Assembly (NCBI GenBank): GCA_012517115.1
Contig: JAAYVP010000277.1
Span: forward strand, 1 to 33,186
DNA from: Brooklawnia sp.
GTDB taxonomy: Bacteria > Actinomycetota > Actinomycetes > Propionibacteriales > Propionibacteriaceae
Length of the DNA stretch: 33,186 nt
Reading direction: 5' to 3'
Made by a program: the position numbers and the translations under genes. Under the pieces are notes generated by a model, which searched no databases, was not told the DNA's origin, and saw only the letters and a list, made by a program, of their open reading frames with translations. Shown here one piece after another: positions 1 to 6,857 of the stretch (position 1 is its first letter; each line of letters opens with the position of its first letter).

Positions 1-5
1 GAGCC

Positions 6-1463
6 TCAGGCCGGAGATTTCTTGATCCGGTTGGTGAGTTCGGTCACCTGGTTGTAAACGCTGCGGCGCTCCCGCATCAGCTGCCGGATCTTGCGCTCGG
101 CATGCATCACCGTGGTGTGGTCCTTGCCGCCGAACTCCTGACCGATCTTCGGCAACGACAAGTCGGTGAGTTCCCGGCACAAGTACATGGCGATCTGTCT
201 TGCGGTCACCAGAGTCTGGGTACGCGAGGCCCCCTTGAGATCGTCGGTTGCGATACCGAAGTAGTTCGCGGTCTCATCGATGATCGTCAAGGCACTGATT
301 TCGGTGTCCGCCCCCACAGGGATCAAGTCGCGCAAGACCACCTCGGCCAGATTCAGGTCGACCTCTTGACGGTTGAGAGACGCGAAGGCGGTGACTCTGA
401 TCAGGGCACCCTCCAGTTCGCGGATGTTGGTCTGGATCCGGGAGGCGATGAACTCCAAGACTTCGGGAGGAACCAGCAGCCGCTCAGCGGCGGCCTTGCG
501 CTTCAGGATCGCTTGCCGGGTTTCCAAGTCGGGCGGTTGCACGTCGGTGAGCAGTCCCCACTCAAAACGGCTGCGCAGCCGGGGCTCGAGCGCCTCAAGT
601 GCCTTCGGGGGCCGATCGGAAGTCATGACGATCTGCTTCTGCGCGTTATGCAGGGTGTTGAAGGTGTGGAAGAACTCCTCCTGGGTTTGGATCTTCGACT
701 CCAGGAATTGGATGTCGTCGATCAGCAGCACGTCCACGTCGCGATAGCTGCGCCGGAAAGCGGCGGTGCGGTTCTCAGAGATCGCATTGATGAAGTCATT
801 GGTCAGTTCCTCGGTACTGACGTATTTGACTTGGGCGTTCTGGAAGTACTCACTCACGTAGTGGCCGATGGCGTGCAAGAGATGCGTCTTGCCAAGCCCA
901 GAGTCGCCGTAGATCATCAGGGGGTTGTAGGCCTTGCCTGGGTTCTCAGCGACTGCCGCCGCGGCAGCGGTCGCGAACCGGTTCGAGCTGCCGATAACGA
1001 AGTTGTCGAAGGTGTACTTCGGATTCAACCGCAAACCGTCGGCACGGTTGGCACCGACGTCAGCCAGGGTGTCGGCACCCATCGGGGTCTGCAGACGAGT
1101 CTTGGCCGGGATCACTACGGGAGCATCGGGGCGGCGGATCAACTCGGTGGGCTCAAGCTCTTCCACGGCCGCCGGGTCGGGAGCACCCAGGTCAAGCTCC
1201 AGGTCTGGTTGCACAGTGATCACCAACTGCATCGACCGATTGAAGGCGTCCGACAACGCCTGTTCAATCTCACTGCGCTGGTGTGCCTCGATTCGGCTGC
1301 GCGCGTAGTCGCTGGGCACCGCGATGAGCACGATCGACTCGTGGACGGTCATGGGTTGGGACGACTTCAGCCAAGCCCGGGACGTGGCATCCGCCTTCGA
1401 CAGCACCTGCTGCCAGGCGTTCGCAAGTGCGTCTGAGGCCATCTCGTCCGCCTGCTCCGGCAC
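6..1463 (-). CDS. dnaA: Chromosomal replication initiator protein DnaA
   Basis: DnaA binds 9-bp boxes at the origin, oligomerises with ATP and opens the duplex for helicase loading. The 485-residue protein has the usual four parts: N-terminal domain I (about 1-90), a variable linker (about 90-145), the AAA+ domain with Walker A GDSGLGKT (186-193) and Walker B LLIDD (246-250), and a C-terminal helix-turn-helix domain with the DnaA signature GGKDHTTVMHAERKI (about 447-461). The start is GTG, preceded by GGTGAG and, further upstream, AAGGAAAG; an in-frame ATG lies seven codons in and is an alternative start. It is transcribed away from rpmH, the usual arrangement at bacterial origins. The dnaA-dnaN side lies outside the window. 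Function is certain; only the exact start is open. Confidence 0.98.
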   Translation of the reverse strand: MPEQADEMASDALANAWQQVLSKADATSRAWLKSSQPMTVHESIVLIAVPSDYARSRIEAHQRSEIEQALSDAFNRSMQLVITVQPDLELDLGAPDPAAVEELEPTELIRRPDAPVVIPAKTRLQTPMGADTLADVGANRADGLRLNPKYTFDNFVIGSSNRFATAAAAAVAENPGKAYNPLMIYGDSGLGKTHLLHAIGHYVSEYFQNAQVKYVSTEELTNDFINAISENRTAAFRRSYRDVDVLLIDDIQFLESKIQTQEEFFHTFNTLHNAQKQIVMTSDRPPKALEALEPRLRSRFEWGLLTDVQPPDLETRQAILKRKAAAERLLVPPEVLEFIASRIQTNIRELEGALIRVTAFASLNRQEVDLNLAEVVLRDLIPVGADTEISALTIIDETANYFGIATDDLKGASRTQTLVTARQIAMYLCRELTDLSLPKIGQEFGGKDHTTVMHAERKIRQLMRERRSVYNQVTELTNRIKKSPA

Positions 1464-1526
1464 CTCACCAACCCACTTTCCTTGCCCTTCCCCGGTGAAG
1501 CGCAGCCACGGCGCTTCGAAGAGGAC

Positions 1527-1535
1527 TTATCGACA
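1527..1535 (+). promoter_or_regulatory. DnaA box, one mismatch
   Basis: TTATCGACA differs from the TTATCCACA consensus at one position. It lies 64 bp upstream of the dnaA start codon and 10 bp from a perfect actinobacterial-type box. Confidence 0.5.
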
Positions 1536-1545
1536 TGCACCTCAC

Positions 1546-1554
1546 TTGTCCACA
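1546..1554 (+). promoter_or_regulatory. DnaA box TTGTCCACA
   Basis: TTGTCCACA is the box form common in high-GC actinobacteria. It lies about 85 bp upstream of dnaA, where binding could repress dnaA or contribute to initiation. Confidence 0.75.
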
Positions 1555-1606
1555 GCGCGGCCACATCGGGGTGGAGATAGTACTGCTCTGCCGACCTGTG
1601 GGGGTC

Positions 1607-1615
1607 TGTGGATAG
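1607..1615 (-). promoter_or_regulatory. DnaA box, reverse orientation
   Basis: TGTGGATAG on the plus strand reads CTATCCACA on the minus strand, one mismatch from consensus. A weaker TGTGGGGGT lies 10 bp to its left and is not counted. Confidence 0.55.
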
Positions 1616-1634
1616 ACGGGCTACTGGGCTTTGA

Positions 1635-1654
1635 CGCTAGCGATTTCGATAGCG
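1635..1654. repeat. 20-bp imperfect palindrome between dnaA and rpmH
   Basis: The arms CGCTA and TAGCG enclose CGA-TT-TCG with one mismatched pair between them, giving a near-perfect dyad. It lies just right of the DnaA boxes and about 100 bp upstream of the rpmH promoter. The dyad suggests binding of a dimeric protein, but I do not recognise a specific operator. Confidence 0.4.
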
Positions 1655-1736
1655 ACACGCAAGCGAGTTCAGACCGATCCTCGTCCCGCTCGGCGTGTCG
1701 ACTGGACGCTACCTGCAGTTTCGGCCCGTGCCGCTT

Positions 1737-1766
1737 TTGCCGAAGAATGGGCGGGTGGCGTAATAT
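1737..1766 (+). promoter_or_regulatory. Housekeeping promoter of the rpmH operon
   Basis: TTGCCG (1737-1742) and TAATAT (1761-1766) are separated by 18 bp and match -35 and -10 elements of the primary sigma factor. The TAATAT stands out in this GC-rich DNA. The predicted start near 1773 gives a leader of roughly 107 nt before rpmH. Confidence 0.7.
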
Positions 1767-1799
1767 TGGTGAGCCGTTGCCAGAACAGACATCTCTGCA

Positions 1800-1851
1800 G
1801 ACCAGCAGGCCGCGCTGGTCGGCGACGACCACGATCTGCTTCGACCGAAGC
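1800..1851 (+). promoter_or_regulatory. Two hairpins in the rpmH leader
   Basis: GACCAGC (1800-1806) pairs with GCTGGTC (1814-1820) across a 7-nt loop. GCTTC (1838-1842) pairs with GAAGC (1847-1851) across GACC. Both lie within the predicted rpmH leader and leave the ribosome-binding site free. They could affect mRNA stability or attenuation; no regulatory partner is recognised. Confidence 0.35.
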
Positions 1852-1880
1852 ATGCACAACACGAACGACGGAGACTTCCC

Positions 1881-2018
1881 TTGAGCAAGCGCACGTTCCA
1901 GCCGAGTAACCGCCGGCGCTCCCGTACACACGGTTTCCGCGCGCGCATGAGCACCCGCGCCGGCCGCGCCATCATCTCTGCCCGCCGCCGCAAGGGCCGT
2001 TCCGAGCTTTCGGCCTGA
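1881..2018 (+). CDS. rpmH: 50S ribosomal protein L34
   Basis: This 45-residue, very basic protein starts [20 protein letters not shown] and continues with the R-x-R-rich L34 pattern ending in [12 protein letters not shown]34 is a small protein of the large ribosomal subunit. The start is TTG at 1881, which explains why ATG/GTG-based ORF searches miss it. A GGAG ribosome-binding site (1870-1873) sits 7 nt upstream. The stop is followed after 2 nt by rnpA, the usual L34-RNase P operon pairing. Length and sequence are normal for actinobacterial L34. Confidence 0.95.
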   Translation: MSKRTFQPSNRRRSRTHGFRARMSTRAGRAIISARRRKGRSELSA

Positions 2019-2020
2019 CA

Positions 2021-2386
2021 ATGCTGTCCGCTCCGTTCCGGATGCGTTCGTCGAAACAGTTCGACGCGACTGTGCGGGACGGTGTCCGTGCCGGACGTCC
2101 AACGGTGGTGGTACACGCCAGCCGAAGACTGCCGTTTGAGCCGGACTCGGGGCAGGCGCAAGTCGGTTTCGTGGTGTCCAAGAAGGTGGGTAACGCCGTC
2201 GTCCGCAATCGTGTCAAGCGTCGATTGCGGCATTTGGCATCCGCTCACCTGACCGACACTCCGGTCGGGGTGTCGGTGGTAGTTCGGGCCCTGCCAGCAG
2301 CCGCAGCGGCCGATTTCGACCAGTTGGCCGAGGATTTGGCGCAGGCATGGCGTTTGAGCGTTGGCCGATTGCAGGTGGCACGTTGA
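2021..2386 (+). CDS. rnpA: Ribonuclease P protein component
   Basis: RnpA binds the catalytic RNA of RNase P and helps it recognise the 5' leader of precursor tRNA. The 121-residue protein carries the family signature VGNAVVRNRVKRRLR (about residues 55-69), rich in RNA-contacting arginines, and the N-terminal pattern RSSKQFDATVRDG that corresponds to the family's R-x-x-x-F motif. It starts 2 nt after rpmH and its stop overlaps the TTG start proposed for yidD (TTGA). Length is typical. Confidence 0.95.
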   Translation: MLSAPFRMRSSKQFDATVRDGVRAGRPTVVVHASRRLPFEPDSGQAQVGFVVSKKVGNAVVRNRVKRRLRHLASAHLTDTPVGVSVVVRALPAAAAADFDQLAEDLAQAWRLSVGRLQVAR

Positions 2387-2703
2387 AGTACCTCCTCATC
2401 GGTTTCGTGCTGGCTTGGCGACGGATCATCTCGCCGTTGTACGGCGATGTGTGCAAGTACTATCCGAGCTGCTCGGCCTACGGCCTGGACGCCTTACGCG
2501 TCCACGGGGCGTTGCGGGGTTCATGGCTGATAGTGCGACGACTCGGTCGCTGCCACCCGTGGGCGCAAGGCGGATTCGACCCGGTGCCAGGTTCCCAGTT
2601 CGAGGCCGAGATGGCTCGACACCCCGAGCGCTTCGGGGCCCCCGATTCATCCAGCGGTCGGTCGTTCCCGACCAGACAGCTCAACAGTGAGGTGACGACC
2701 TGA
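2383..2703 (+). CDS. yidD: Membrane protein insertion efficiency factor YidD
   Basis: YidD is a small membrane-associated protein that assists YidC-dependent insertion. The protein shows the family core: KYLLIGFVLAWRRIISPLYG, then YYPSCSAYGLDALRVHG, and a downstream GRCHPWAQGGFDPVP with conserved Cys, His and Pro. I chose the TTG at 2383 (106 residues) because family members begin (M)KYLLI and because it overlaps the rnpA stop as TTGA, with GGTGG just upstream. An in-frame ATG at 2347 would add 12 residues (MAFERWPIAGGT) inside rnpA and is the other possible start. The stop overlaps the yidC start as ATGA. Confidence 0.93.
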   Translation: MKYLLIGFVLAWRRIISPLYGDVCKYYPSCSAYGLDALRVHGALRGSWLIVRRLGRCHPWAQGGFDPVPGSQFEAEMARHPERFGAPDSSSGRSFPTRQLNSEVTT

Positions 2704-3794
2704 TGGACCTGGATCCCATGGTCATCTTGAATATCTGGACCGAACTCGGAAAGATCGGCAGCGCCATCATGCAGCCGCTCTACTGGGCGGTCTCGGGCAT
2801 CATCGTGCTCTGGCACAGCCTGTGGTCCCAGCTCTTCGGCGCAGATTCCGGGCTGACCTGGGCGCTATCGATAATCGGGTTGACGGTGATCATCCGCAGC
2901 TTGATGATGCCGCTGTACGCCAAGCAGCTGAACTCTTCGCGTGCCATGCAGGCCCTGCAACCCAAGATCCAGGAGTTGCAGTCCAAGTACGGCGCTGACC
3001 GTGAACGCCTCGGCCAAGAGACGATGAAGCTGTACCAGGAGGAAGGGGTCAGCCCGACCGCCAGCTGCGTGCCCCTGCTGATTCAGTTGCCTATCTTCTG
3101 GGCGTTGTTCAACGTTCTGAACGGCGCCGCGCGCAATATCCCCCGTGGCAAGTTCTTCGTCGACAACCCGCAACTGGTCGAGTCACTCAGCAACGCCACC
3201 CTCTTCGGCGCGAAACTATCGGGCACTTTCCTACCGATCAGCGATGGCTTCGGGGCCACCCAGGTGCTCACGTTGATCTTGGTGATCGCGATGACGTTGC
3301 TGTTGTTCTTCCAGCAGTTGCACATGATGCGCCGCAATATGCCGCCGTCGGCGTTCGAGGGACCGATGGGTCAGCAGCAGAAGATGATGCTGTACCTGAT
3401 GCCCGCGATGTACATCTTCATCGGCCCCAACATCCCGGTTGGCGTACTGATCTACTGGATGATCAGCAATCTGTGGACCCTCGCCCAGCAGTACATCATC
3501 ATCCGCAACTACCCCACCCCCGGTACTCCCGCTTACATCGAGTGGGAGGAGCGGATGGTCGCCAAGGGCAAGGATCCCAAGGCGATCGAACGCCAGCGCG
3601 CGGACAAGGCGCGCAAGCACCCTCGTGGCAGTGGCCCAACCGGAGCTGCCAGCGGCGGGGCCAGCGCTGGCGACAGCAAGGTGACCAGGCAGGGTGTGAA
3701 CCGAGATACCGTCCGCCACGACAACGCCAAGCCAGTTGTTCAGCGGCAGCAGGTGCAGCGCAGCACCCGGGCAGCTCGCAAGAAGAAGAGCTGA
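2703..3794 (+). CDS. yidC: Membrane protein insertase YidC (Oxa1 family)
   Basis: YidC inserts and folds inner-membrane proteins, alone or with SecYEG. The 363-residue protein has the actinobacterial layout: an N-terminal hydrophobic segment (about 20-45), the conserved hairpin region GLTVIIRSLMMPLYAKQLNSSRAM with the substrate-groove arginine, TASCVPLLIQLPIFWALFNVL, and later membrane segments around LTLILVIAMTLLLFF and MPAMYIFIGPNIPVGVLIYW. It ends in a long basic, disordered tail (KARKHPRGSG...AARKKKS) of the kind that contacts ribosomes. It lacks the large periplasmic domain of Gram-negative YidC. Translation is coupled to yidD by ATGA, and jag follows after a 51-nt gap. Confidence 0.96.
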   Translation: MDLDPMVILNIWTELGKIGSAIMQPLYWAVSGIIVLWHSLWSQLFGADSGLTWALSIIGLTVIIRSLMMPLYAKQLNSSRAMQALQPKIQELQSKYGADRERLGQETMKLYQEEGVSPTASCVPLLIQLPIFWALFNVLNGAARNIPRGKFFVDNPQLVESLSNATLFGAKLSGTFLPISDGFGATQVLTLILVIAMTLLLFFQQLHMMRRNMPPSAFEGPMGQQQKMMLYLMPAMYIFIGPNIPVGVLIYWMISNLWTLAQQYIIIRNYPTPGTPAYIEWEERMVAKGKDPKAIERQRADKARKHPRGSGPTGAASGGASAGDSKVTRQGVNRDTVRHDNAKPVVQRQQVQRSTRAARKKKS

Positions 3795-3845
3795 GCCCCG
3801 CCCCCGAGTCACCGGACGTGCCTCGCGTCCGAACCAGGAGAAACC

Positions 3846-4364
3846 ATGGATACCGAAAAGACCACTGCCGAGCCCGACTCCAACGCCGCGGACCAGACCC
3901 AGACCGCGGTCGACGCGCTCGACAAAGAAGGTGACATTGCCGCCGACTATCTGGAGGAGTTGTTGGAGATTGCCGACCTCGACGGCGACATCGACATCTA
4001 TACCGAGCAGGACCGCGCGCACATTTCGATCGTGACCGACAGCGATGTGCTGGTCGGCCGAGGTGGTGAGGTGCTGGACGCTCTGCAGGAGTTGGCGCGG
4101 CTGGCTGTGATGACCGAGACCGGCAAGCGCAGCCGGTTGATGCTGGACGTGGCCGGTTTCCGCGAGAAGCGCCGCATCGAGCTCCAGGGCTTGGCGACGG
4201 AGGCGATAGTCGAGGTGCAGCAGAGCGGTGAGCCGGTGCGGCTGAGCCCGATGAATCCGTTTGAACGCAAGATCGTGCATGATGTCGTGGCCGCTGCGGG
4301 CTTGTTCAGCGAGTCAGAAGGAGTCGAACCGAACCGCCGCGTGGTCATCCGCAAGTCCGAGTGA
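3846..4364 (+). CDS. jag: Jag/KhpB-type RNA-binding protein (KH and R3H domains)
   Basis: Members of this family bind RNA and are linked to cell elongation and envelope control; the gene follows yidC in most Gram-positives. The 172-residue protein has an acidic N-terminus (about 1-35), a KH-type domain with [19 protein letters not shown] in place of the usual GxxG loop region, and a C-terminal R3H domain with [12 protein letters not shown] and [15 protein letters not shown] is preceded by AGGAGAAACC, a strong ribosome-binding site. Its stop overlaps the GTG start of rsmG (GTGA). Confidence 0.93.
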   Translation: MDTEKTTAEPDSNAADQTQTAVDALDKEGDIAADYLEELLEIADLDGDIDIYTEQDRAHISIVTDSDVLVGRGGEVLDALQELARLAVMTETGKRSRLMLDVAGFREKRRIELQGLATEAIVEVQQSGEPVRLSPMNPFERKIVHDVVAAAGLFSESEGVEPNRRVVIRKSE

Positions 4365-5002
4365 AGGTGCATCCTGCCGCTGCCGCGGTCTTTGGGGATC
4401 AGGTCGAGATCATATCGCGTTATGTCGACATACTGATAAGCAGAGGTATCGATTGGGGCCTGTTGGGGCCCCGAGAAGCAGATCGTATCTGGGAGCGGCA
4501 CATACTCAACAGCGCCGCCCTGGCCTCACTGCCACCGATCGGGGCCCGGGTCGCCGACGTGGGCAGTGGGGCGGGTTTGCCGGGCATCCCGCTAGCCATC
4601 GCCCGGCCCGACCTGTCAGTCGTCCTGATGGAGCCGCTGCTGCGCCGTAGCCGCTTCCTGGCGGAGGCGGTCGAAGAGTTGGGTTTGGGTGCGCGGGTTT
4701 CGGTTGCCAGGGTGCGAGCCGAGGACGTCGATGACCATTTCGATATTGTGACCGCTCGGGCGGTCGCTCCGCTTGGCAAGTTGGTCGGATGGACTCGCTT
4801 GCTGTTTGAGCCATCGGGTGAGCTGTTGGCGATGAAGGGATCATCGGCGCAAGCTGAGATGGCGGACGCGGCCAAGGCACTCCGTAAGGGCGGCCTATCG
4901 GCCGAAGTGCTGGAGGTTCGGGTCGCCGTCGACCTAGAGCCAACAACCATTGTTCGCGTCCGTCGGGCAGGTGTTTCACGTGCACAGCACGACGGTCGCT
5001 GA
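4361..5002 (+). CDS. rsmG: 16S rRNA (guanine-527-N7)-methyltransferase RsmG (GidB)
   Basis: RsmG methylates N7 of G527 in 16S rRNA using S-adenosylmethionine; loss gives low-level streptomycin resistance in many bacteria. The 213-residue protein has the motif [11 protein letters not shown], the SAM-binding loop [17 protein letters not shown] (about 65-82), [12 protein letters not shown], and the TARAVAPL motif typical of GidB. The GTG start overlaps the jag stop as GTGA. parA normally follows this gene in actinobacteria; here no par gene follows. The last codons contain a parS-like half site (listed separately). Confidence 0.95.
   Translation: MKVHPAAAAVFGDQVEIISRYVDILISRGIDWGLLGPREADRIWERHILNSAALASLPPIGARVADVGSGAGLPGIPLAIARPDLSVVLMEPLLRRSRFLAEAVEELGLGARVSVARVRAEDVDDHFDIVTARAVAPLGKLVGWTRLLFEPSGELLAMKGSSAQAEMADAAKALRKGGLSAEVLEVRVAVDLEPTTIVRVRRAGVSRAQHDGR
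4972..4987 (+). promoter_or_regulatory. Truncated parS-like site
   Basis: TGTTTCACGTGCACAG matches the ParB site consensus TGTTTCACGTGAAACA over the first 11 bases without a break and at 12 of 16 positions overall. It lies at the end of rsmG, next to where parA-parB are normally found. A perfect 11-mer is expected by chance in roughly 1.6% of windows this size (about 66,000 start points against 4.2 million 11-mers, uniform base use). The right half-site is degraded, so it is either a vestige or a weak site. It also encodes normal rsmG residues. Confidence 0.35.
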
Positions 5003-5033
5003 ACTGTCGTCCTACGGCTGAACTGGCTTGGAC

Positions 5034-5039
5034 TAGCCT
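5034..5039 (+). promoter_or_regulatory. Possible -10 element of a leaderless transcript ahead of mgtE
   Basis: TAGCCT ends 6 nt before the ATG of a 12-codon ORF, so transcription would start at or next to that ATG. No clear -35 is seen. This spacing is typical of leaderless actinobacterial genes. Confidence 0.35.
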
Positions 5040-5045
5040 CGGTGC

Positions 5046-5084
5046 ATGAGGAGCACCGGACGTGATATGGGATCTGCGCGCTAA
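5046..5084 (+). CDS. Putative 12-codon leader peptide upstream of mgtE
   Basis: ATG at 5046 opens MRSTGRDMGSAR, which stops at TAA (5082-5084) sharing its last base with the mgtE ATG (TAATG). The ATG sits 6 nt after a TAGCCT -10 hexamer, as in leaderless genes, while mgtE itself has only a weak GGGA 11 nt upstream. This suggests that mgtE is translated by coupling to this peptide, possibly a Mg-sensing device. A chance ORF of this length is entirely possible; the evidence is positional only. Confidence 0.3.
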   Translation: MRSTGRDMGSAR

Positions 5085-6427
5085 TGAGCTCACCAAGCTT
5101 CGATGAGCAGGGGTTCACAAGAGCGCTTGCTGCCGGTGACTTCCCCGTCGCGCAGCGTCTGCTCGCCGAGGCAGACAGCGGGGCGCTGATCGACTACTTC
5201 GATCGCATGCCTGCCGACTACCGTGCAATCAGCTTCCGGCTGCTGCCGAAGGACGAGGCACTTGCCGTCTTCGAGCACCTCGACGCTTCAAACCAAGCCG
5301 AATTGGTGACCCGACTGCGGGACGACGAGACTGCGTCGGTGTTCGCTCAGATGGATCCCGATGACCGCGTCGACTTGCTCGACGAGTTGCCCGCCGGGGT
5401 AGCATCTCGCCTGCTTCTCGGCCTGTCGCCAGCCGAGCGCGATCTGACGGCGGTGGTGCTCGGCTATCCGAAAGGATCCACCGGTCGTGAGATGAGCCCT
5501 GAGGTGGCGGTCGTGCCGCAAGACATGGACGCCGCAACCGCGCTTCGCCGGGTGCTCGGCCGATTGTACGACAGTGAGACGATCTACATGATCGCAGTCA
5601 GCGACGGCACCCGGCGTCTGGTCGGAGTAATCAGCCTGCGCGACTTGCTGGCCGCCGATCCCAACACCTCGATGGCCGAGTTGGCGCGGAAGGCCGACCG
5701 GGCGCTGGCCACCGAGCCAGCCGAGGTCGCCGCCCGGCGAGTTGCCGATCGCCGCCGCCTCGCGTTGCCAGTAGTGGATTCCGAGGACCGGATCGTGGGG
5801 ATCCTGACCGTGGACGACGCACTCGACATCTTGCAGCGGGCCAATTCGGAAGACCAGGCCCGTCAAGGCGGTGCCGAACCGTTGCACCGCAACTACCTGT
5901 CAACGCCAATCTTGCGCATCGTTAGATCGCGAATCATCTGGCTACTGGTCTTGGCGGTAGGTGCCTCGCTGACCGTGCAGGTGCTGGAAGTCTTCGAGGA
6001 GACGCTGTCGCGACTCGTGGTGCTGAGTGTCTTCGTCCCACTATTGATCGGTACCGGCGGTAACACTGGCAATCAGGCGGCCACCACGGTCACCCGCGCT
6101 CTTGCCCTCGGTGAGGTGCGTCCCCGCGACGTGTTGAAGGTCGTGGCCCGCGAAGCCAGCACCGGCGTGATTCTAGGCTTTGCGCTTGGCGGGCTCGGGT
6201 TCACCGTCGTCGGGTTGCTGTACGGCGCTGCCCTGGGCTCAGTGATCGGGCTGACGTTACTCACCGTGTGCACGCTGGCCGCCACGGTCGGCGGCACTAT
6301 GCCGCTGCTTGCCAAGGCTTTGCGCGCGGACCCCGCGGTCTTCTCAAATCCGTTCATTTCCACGTTCGTGGACGCCACGGGCTTGATCGTCTACTTCCTC
6401 ATCGCCAAGGCGATCCTCGGGATCTAG
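5084..6427 (+). CDS. mgtE: Magnesium transporter MgtE
   Basis: MgtE is a homodimeric Mg2+ channel gated by cytoplasmic Mg2+. The 447-residue protein has the N-terminal superhelical domain (about 10-125: FDRMPADYRAISFRLLPKDEALAVFEHL), two CBS domains (about 130-255, with VVPQDMDAATALRRV and ALPVVDSEDRIVGILTVDDALDIL), a linking plug helix and a five-segment membrane domain (about 280-447) with the pore motif GTGGNTGNQAATTVTRAL. It lies in the slot normally used by parA-parB and is convergent with trxA. It may be translationally coupled to a short upstream ORF. Confidence 0.94.
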   Translation: MSSPSFDEQGFTRALAAGDFPVAQRLLAEADSGALIDYFDRMPADYRAISFRLLPKDEALAVFEHLDASNQAELVTRLRDDETASVFAQMDPDDRVDLLDELPAGVASRLLLGLSPAERDLTAVVLGYPKGSTGREMSPEVAVVPQDMDAATALRRVLGRLYDSETIYMIAVSDGTRRLVGVISLRDLLAADPNTSMAELARKADRALATEPAEVAARRVADRRRLALPVVDSEDRIVGILTVDDALDILQRANSEDQARQGGAEPLHRNYLSTPILRIVRSRIIWLLVLAVGASLTVQVLEVFEETLSRLVVLSVFVPLLIGTGGNTGNQAATTVTRALALGEVRPRDVLKVVAREASTGVILGFALGGLGFTVVGLLYGAALGSVIGLTLLTVCTLAATVGGTMPLLAKALRADPAVFSNPFISTFVDATGLIVYFLIAKAILGI

Positions 6428-6453
6428 CCGACACCCTGATCGGATGTGGCGGC
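6427..6453. terminator. Possible bidirectional terminator hairpin, mgtE/trxA
   Basis: GCCGACAC (6427-6434) pairs with GTGGCGGC-type sequence (6446-6453) as seven pairs and one mismatch around an 11-nt loop, between two convergent genes. There is no U-tract, as is common in high-GC genomes. Confidence 0.35.
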
Positions 6454-6457
6454 CTTC

Positions 6458-6784
6458 TCAGTTGCCGAGCACCGCCTCGATCGCCTTGATCAGGCCAGCC
6501 TTGGTTTTGCCACCCTGGATCGATTGGACGACCTCGCCCGCCACAAAGAACTGCAGTGTCGGCAGCGCCATCACGCCCTGCCGCATCGGGACGTCTGGGT
6601 TGGTGTTGGTATCGAGCTTCGCGAAGATCATCCGGTCGCCGTAAGTCTTGGACAACTCGTCCACGATCGGCGACAGCTGCCGGCACGGGCCGCACCAATC
6701 GGCCCAGTAGTCGACCAGCACCGGCTTGTCAGCCTGAAGCACGTCGGTGGCGAAGCTGGCGTCGGTGACATCGATCACTGCCAT
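6458..6784 (-). CDS. trxA: Thioredoxin
   Basis: TrxA is a cytoplasmic dithiol reductant regenerated by TrxB. The 108-residue protein has the complete fold: VLVDYWADWCGPCRQLSPIV with the active site WCGPC, the KLDTNTNPDV strand, the cis-proline motif MALPTLQFF and the C-terminal helix. It lies 73 bp downstream of trxB on the same strand, with GAGAGGAC as ribosome-binding site, and is probably co-transcribed from the SigR-type promoter ahead of trxB. Confidence 0.96.
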   Translation of the reverse strand: MAVIDVTDASFATDVLQADKPVLVDYWADWCGPCRQLSPIVDELSKTYGDRMIFAKLDTNTNPDVPMRQGVMALPTLQFFVAGEVVQSIQGGKTKAGLIKAIEAVLGN

Positions 6785-6857
6785 GGTGATGGGTCCTCTC
6801 GTCGGTTACGTCGTGAATCGTAGTAGCTGCCAGCGACAGTCCGGCTGACCGCACAGC

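Larger units (their letters stand above)
1464..1880. other. dnaA-rpmH intergenic region, origin-proximal
   Basis: This 417-bp divergent intergenic region holds no convincing gene. It contains three recognisable DnaA boxes clustered on the dnaA side, an imperfect palindrome, a good sigma-70-type promoter for rpmH and two hairpins in the rpmH leader, each listed separately. In actinobacteria the functional oriC is often on the dnaA-dnaN side, which is not in this window. Three boxes are too few to claim oriC here; they fit DnaA autoregulation of dnaA equally well. I could not assign a confident dnaA promoter. Confidence 0.7.

Noticed and set aside
102-1436. A 444-residue plus-strand open frame opposite dnaA
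   Set aside because: It lies entirely antisense to dnaA, has no family resemblance, and arises from high-GC codon bias.
1464-1880. Calling the dnaA-rpmH interval oriC
   Set aside because: Only three boxes and no obvious AT-rich unwinding region are visible; the dnaA-dnaN side is outside the window and is a frequent oriC site in actinobacteria.
3231-4280. A 349-residue minus-strand open frame opposite yidC and jag
   Set aside because: Low-complexity residues and full overlap with two certain genes mark it as a shadow.
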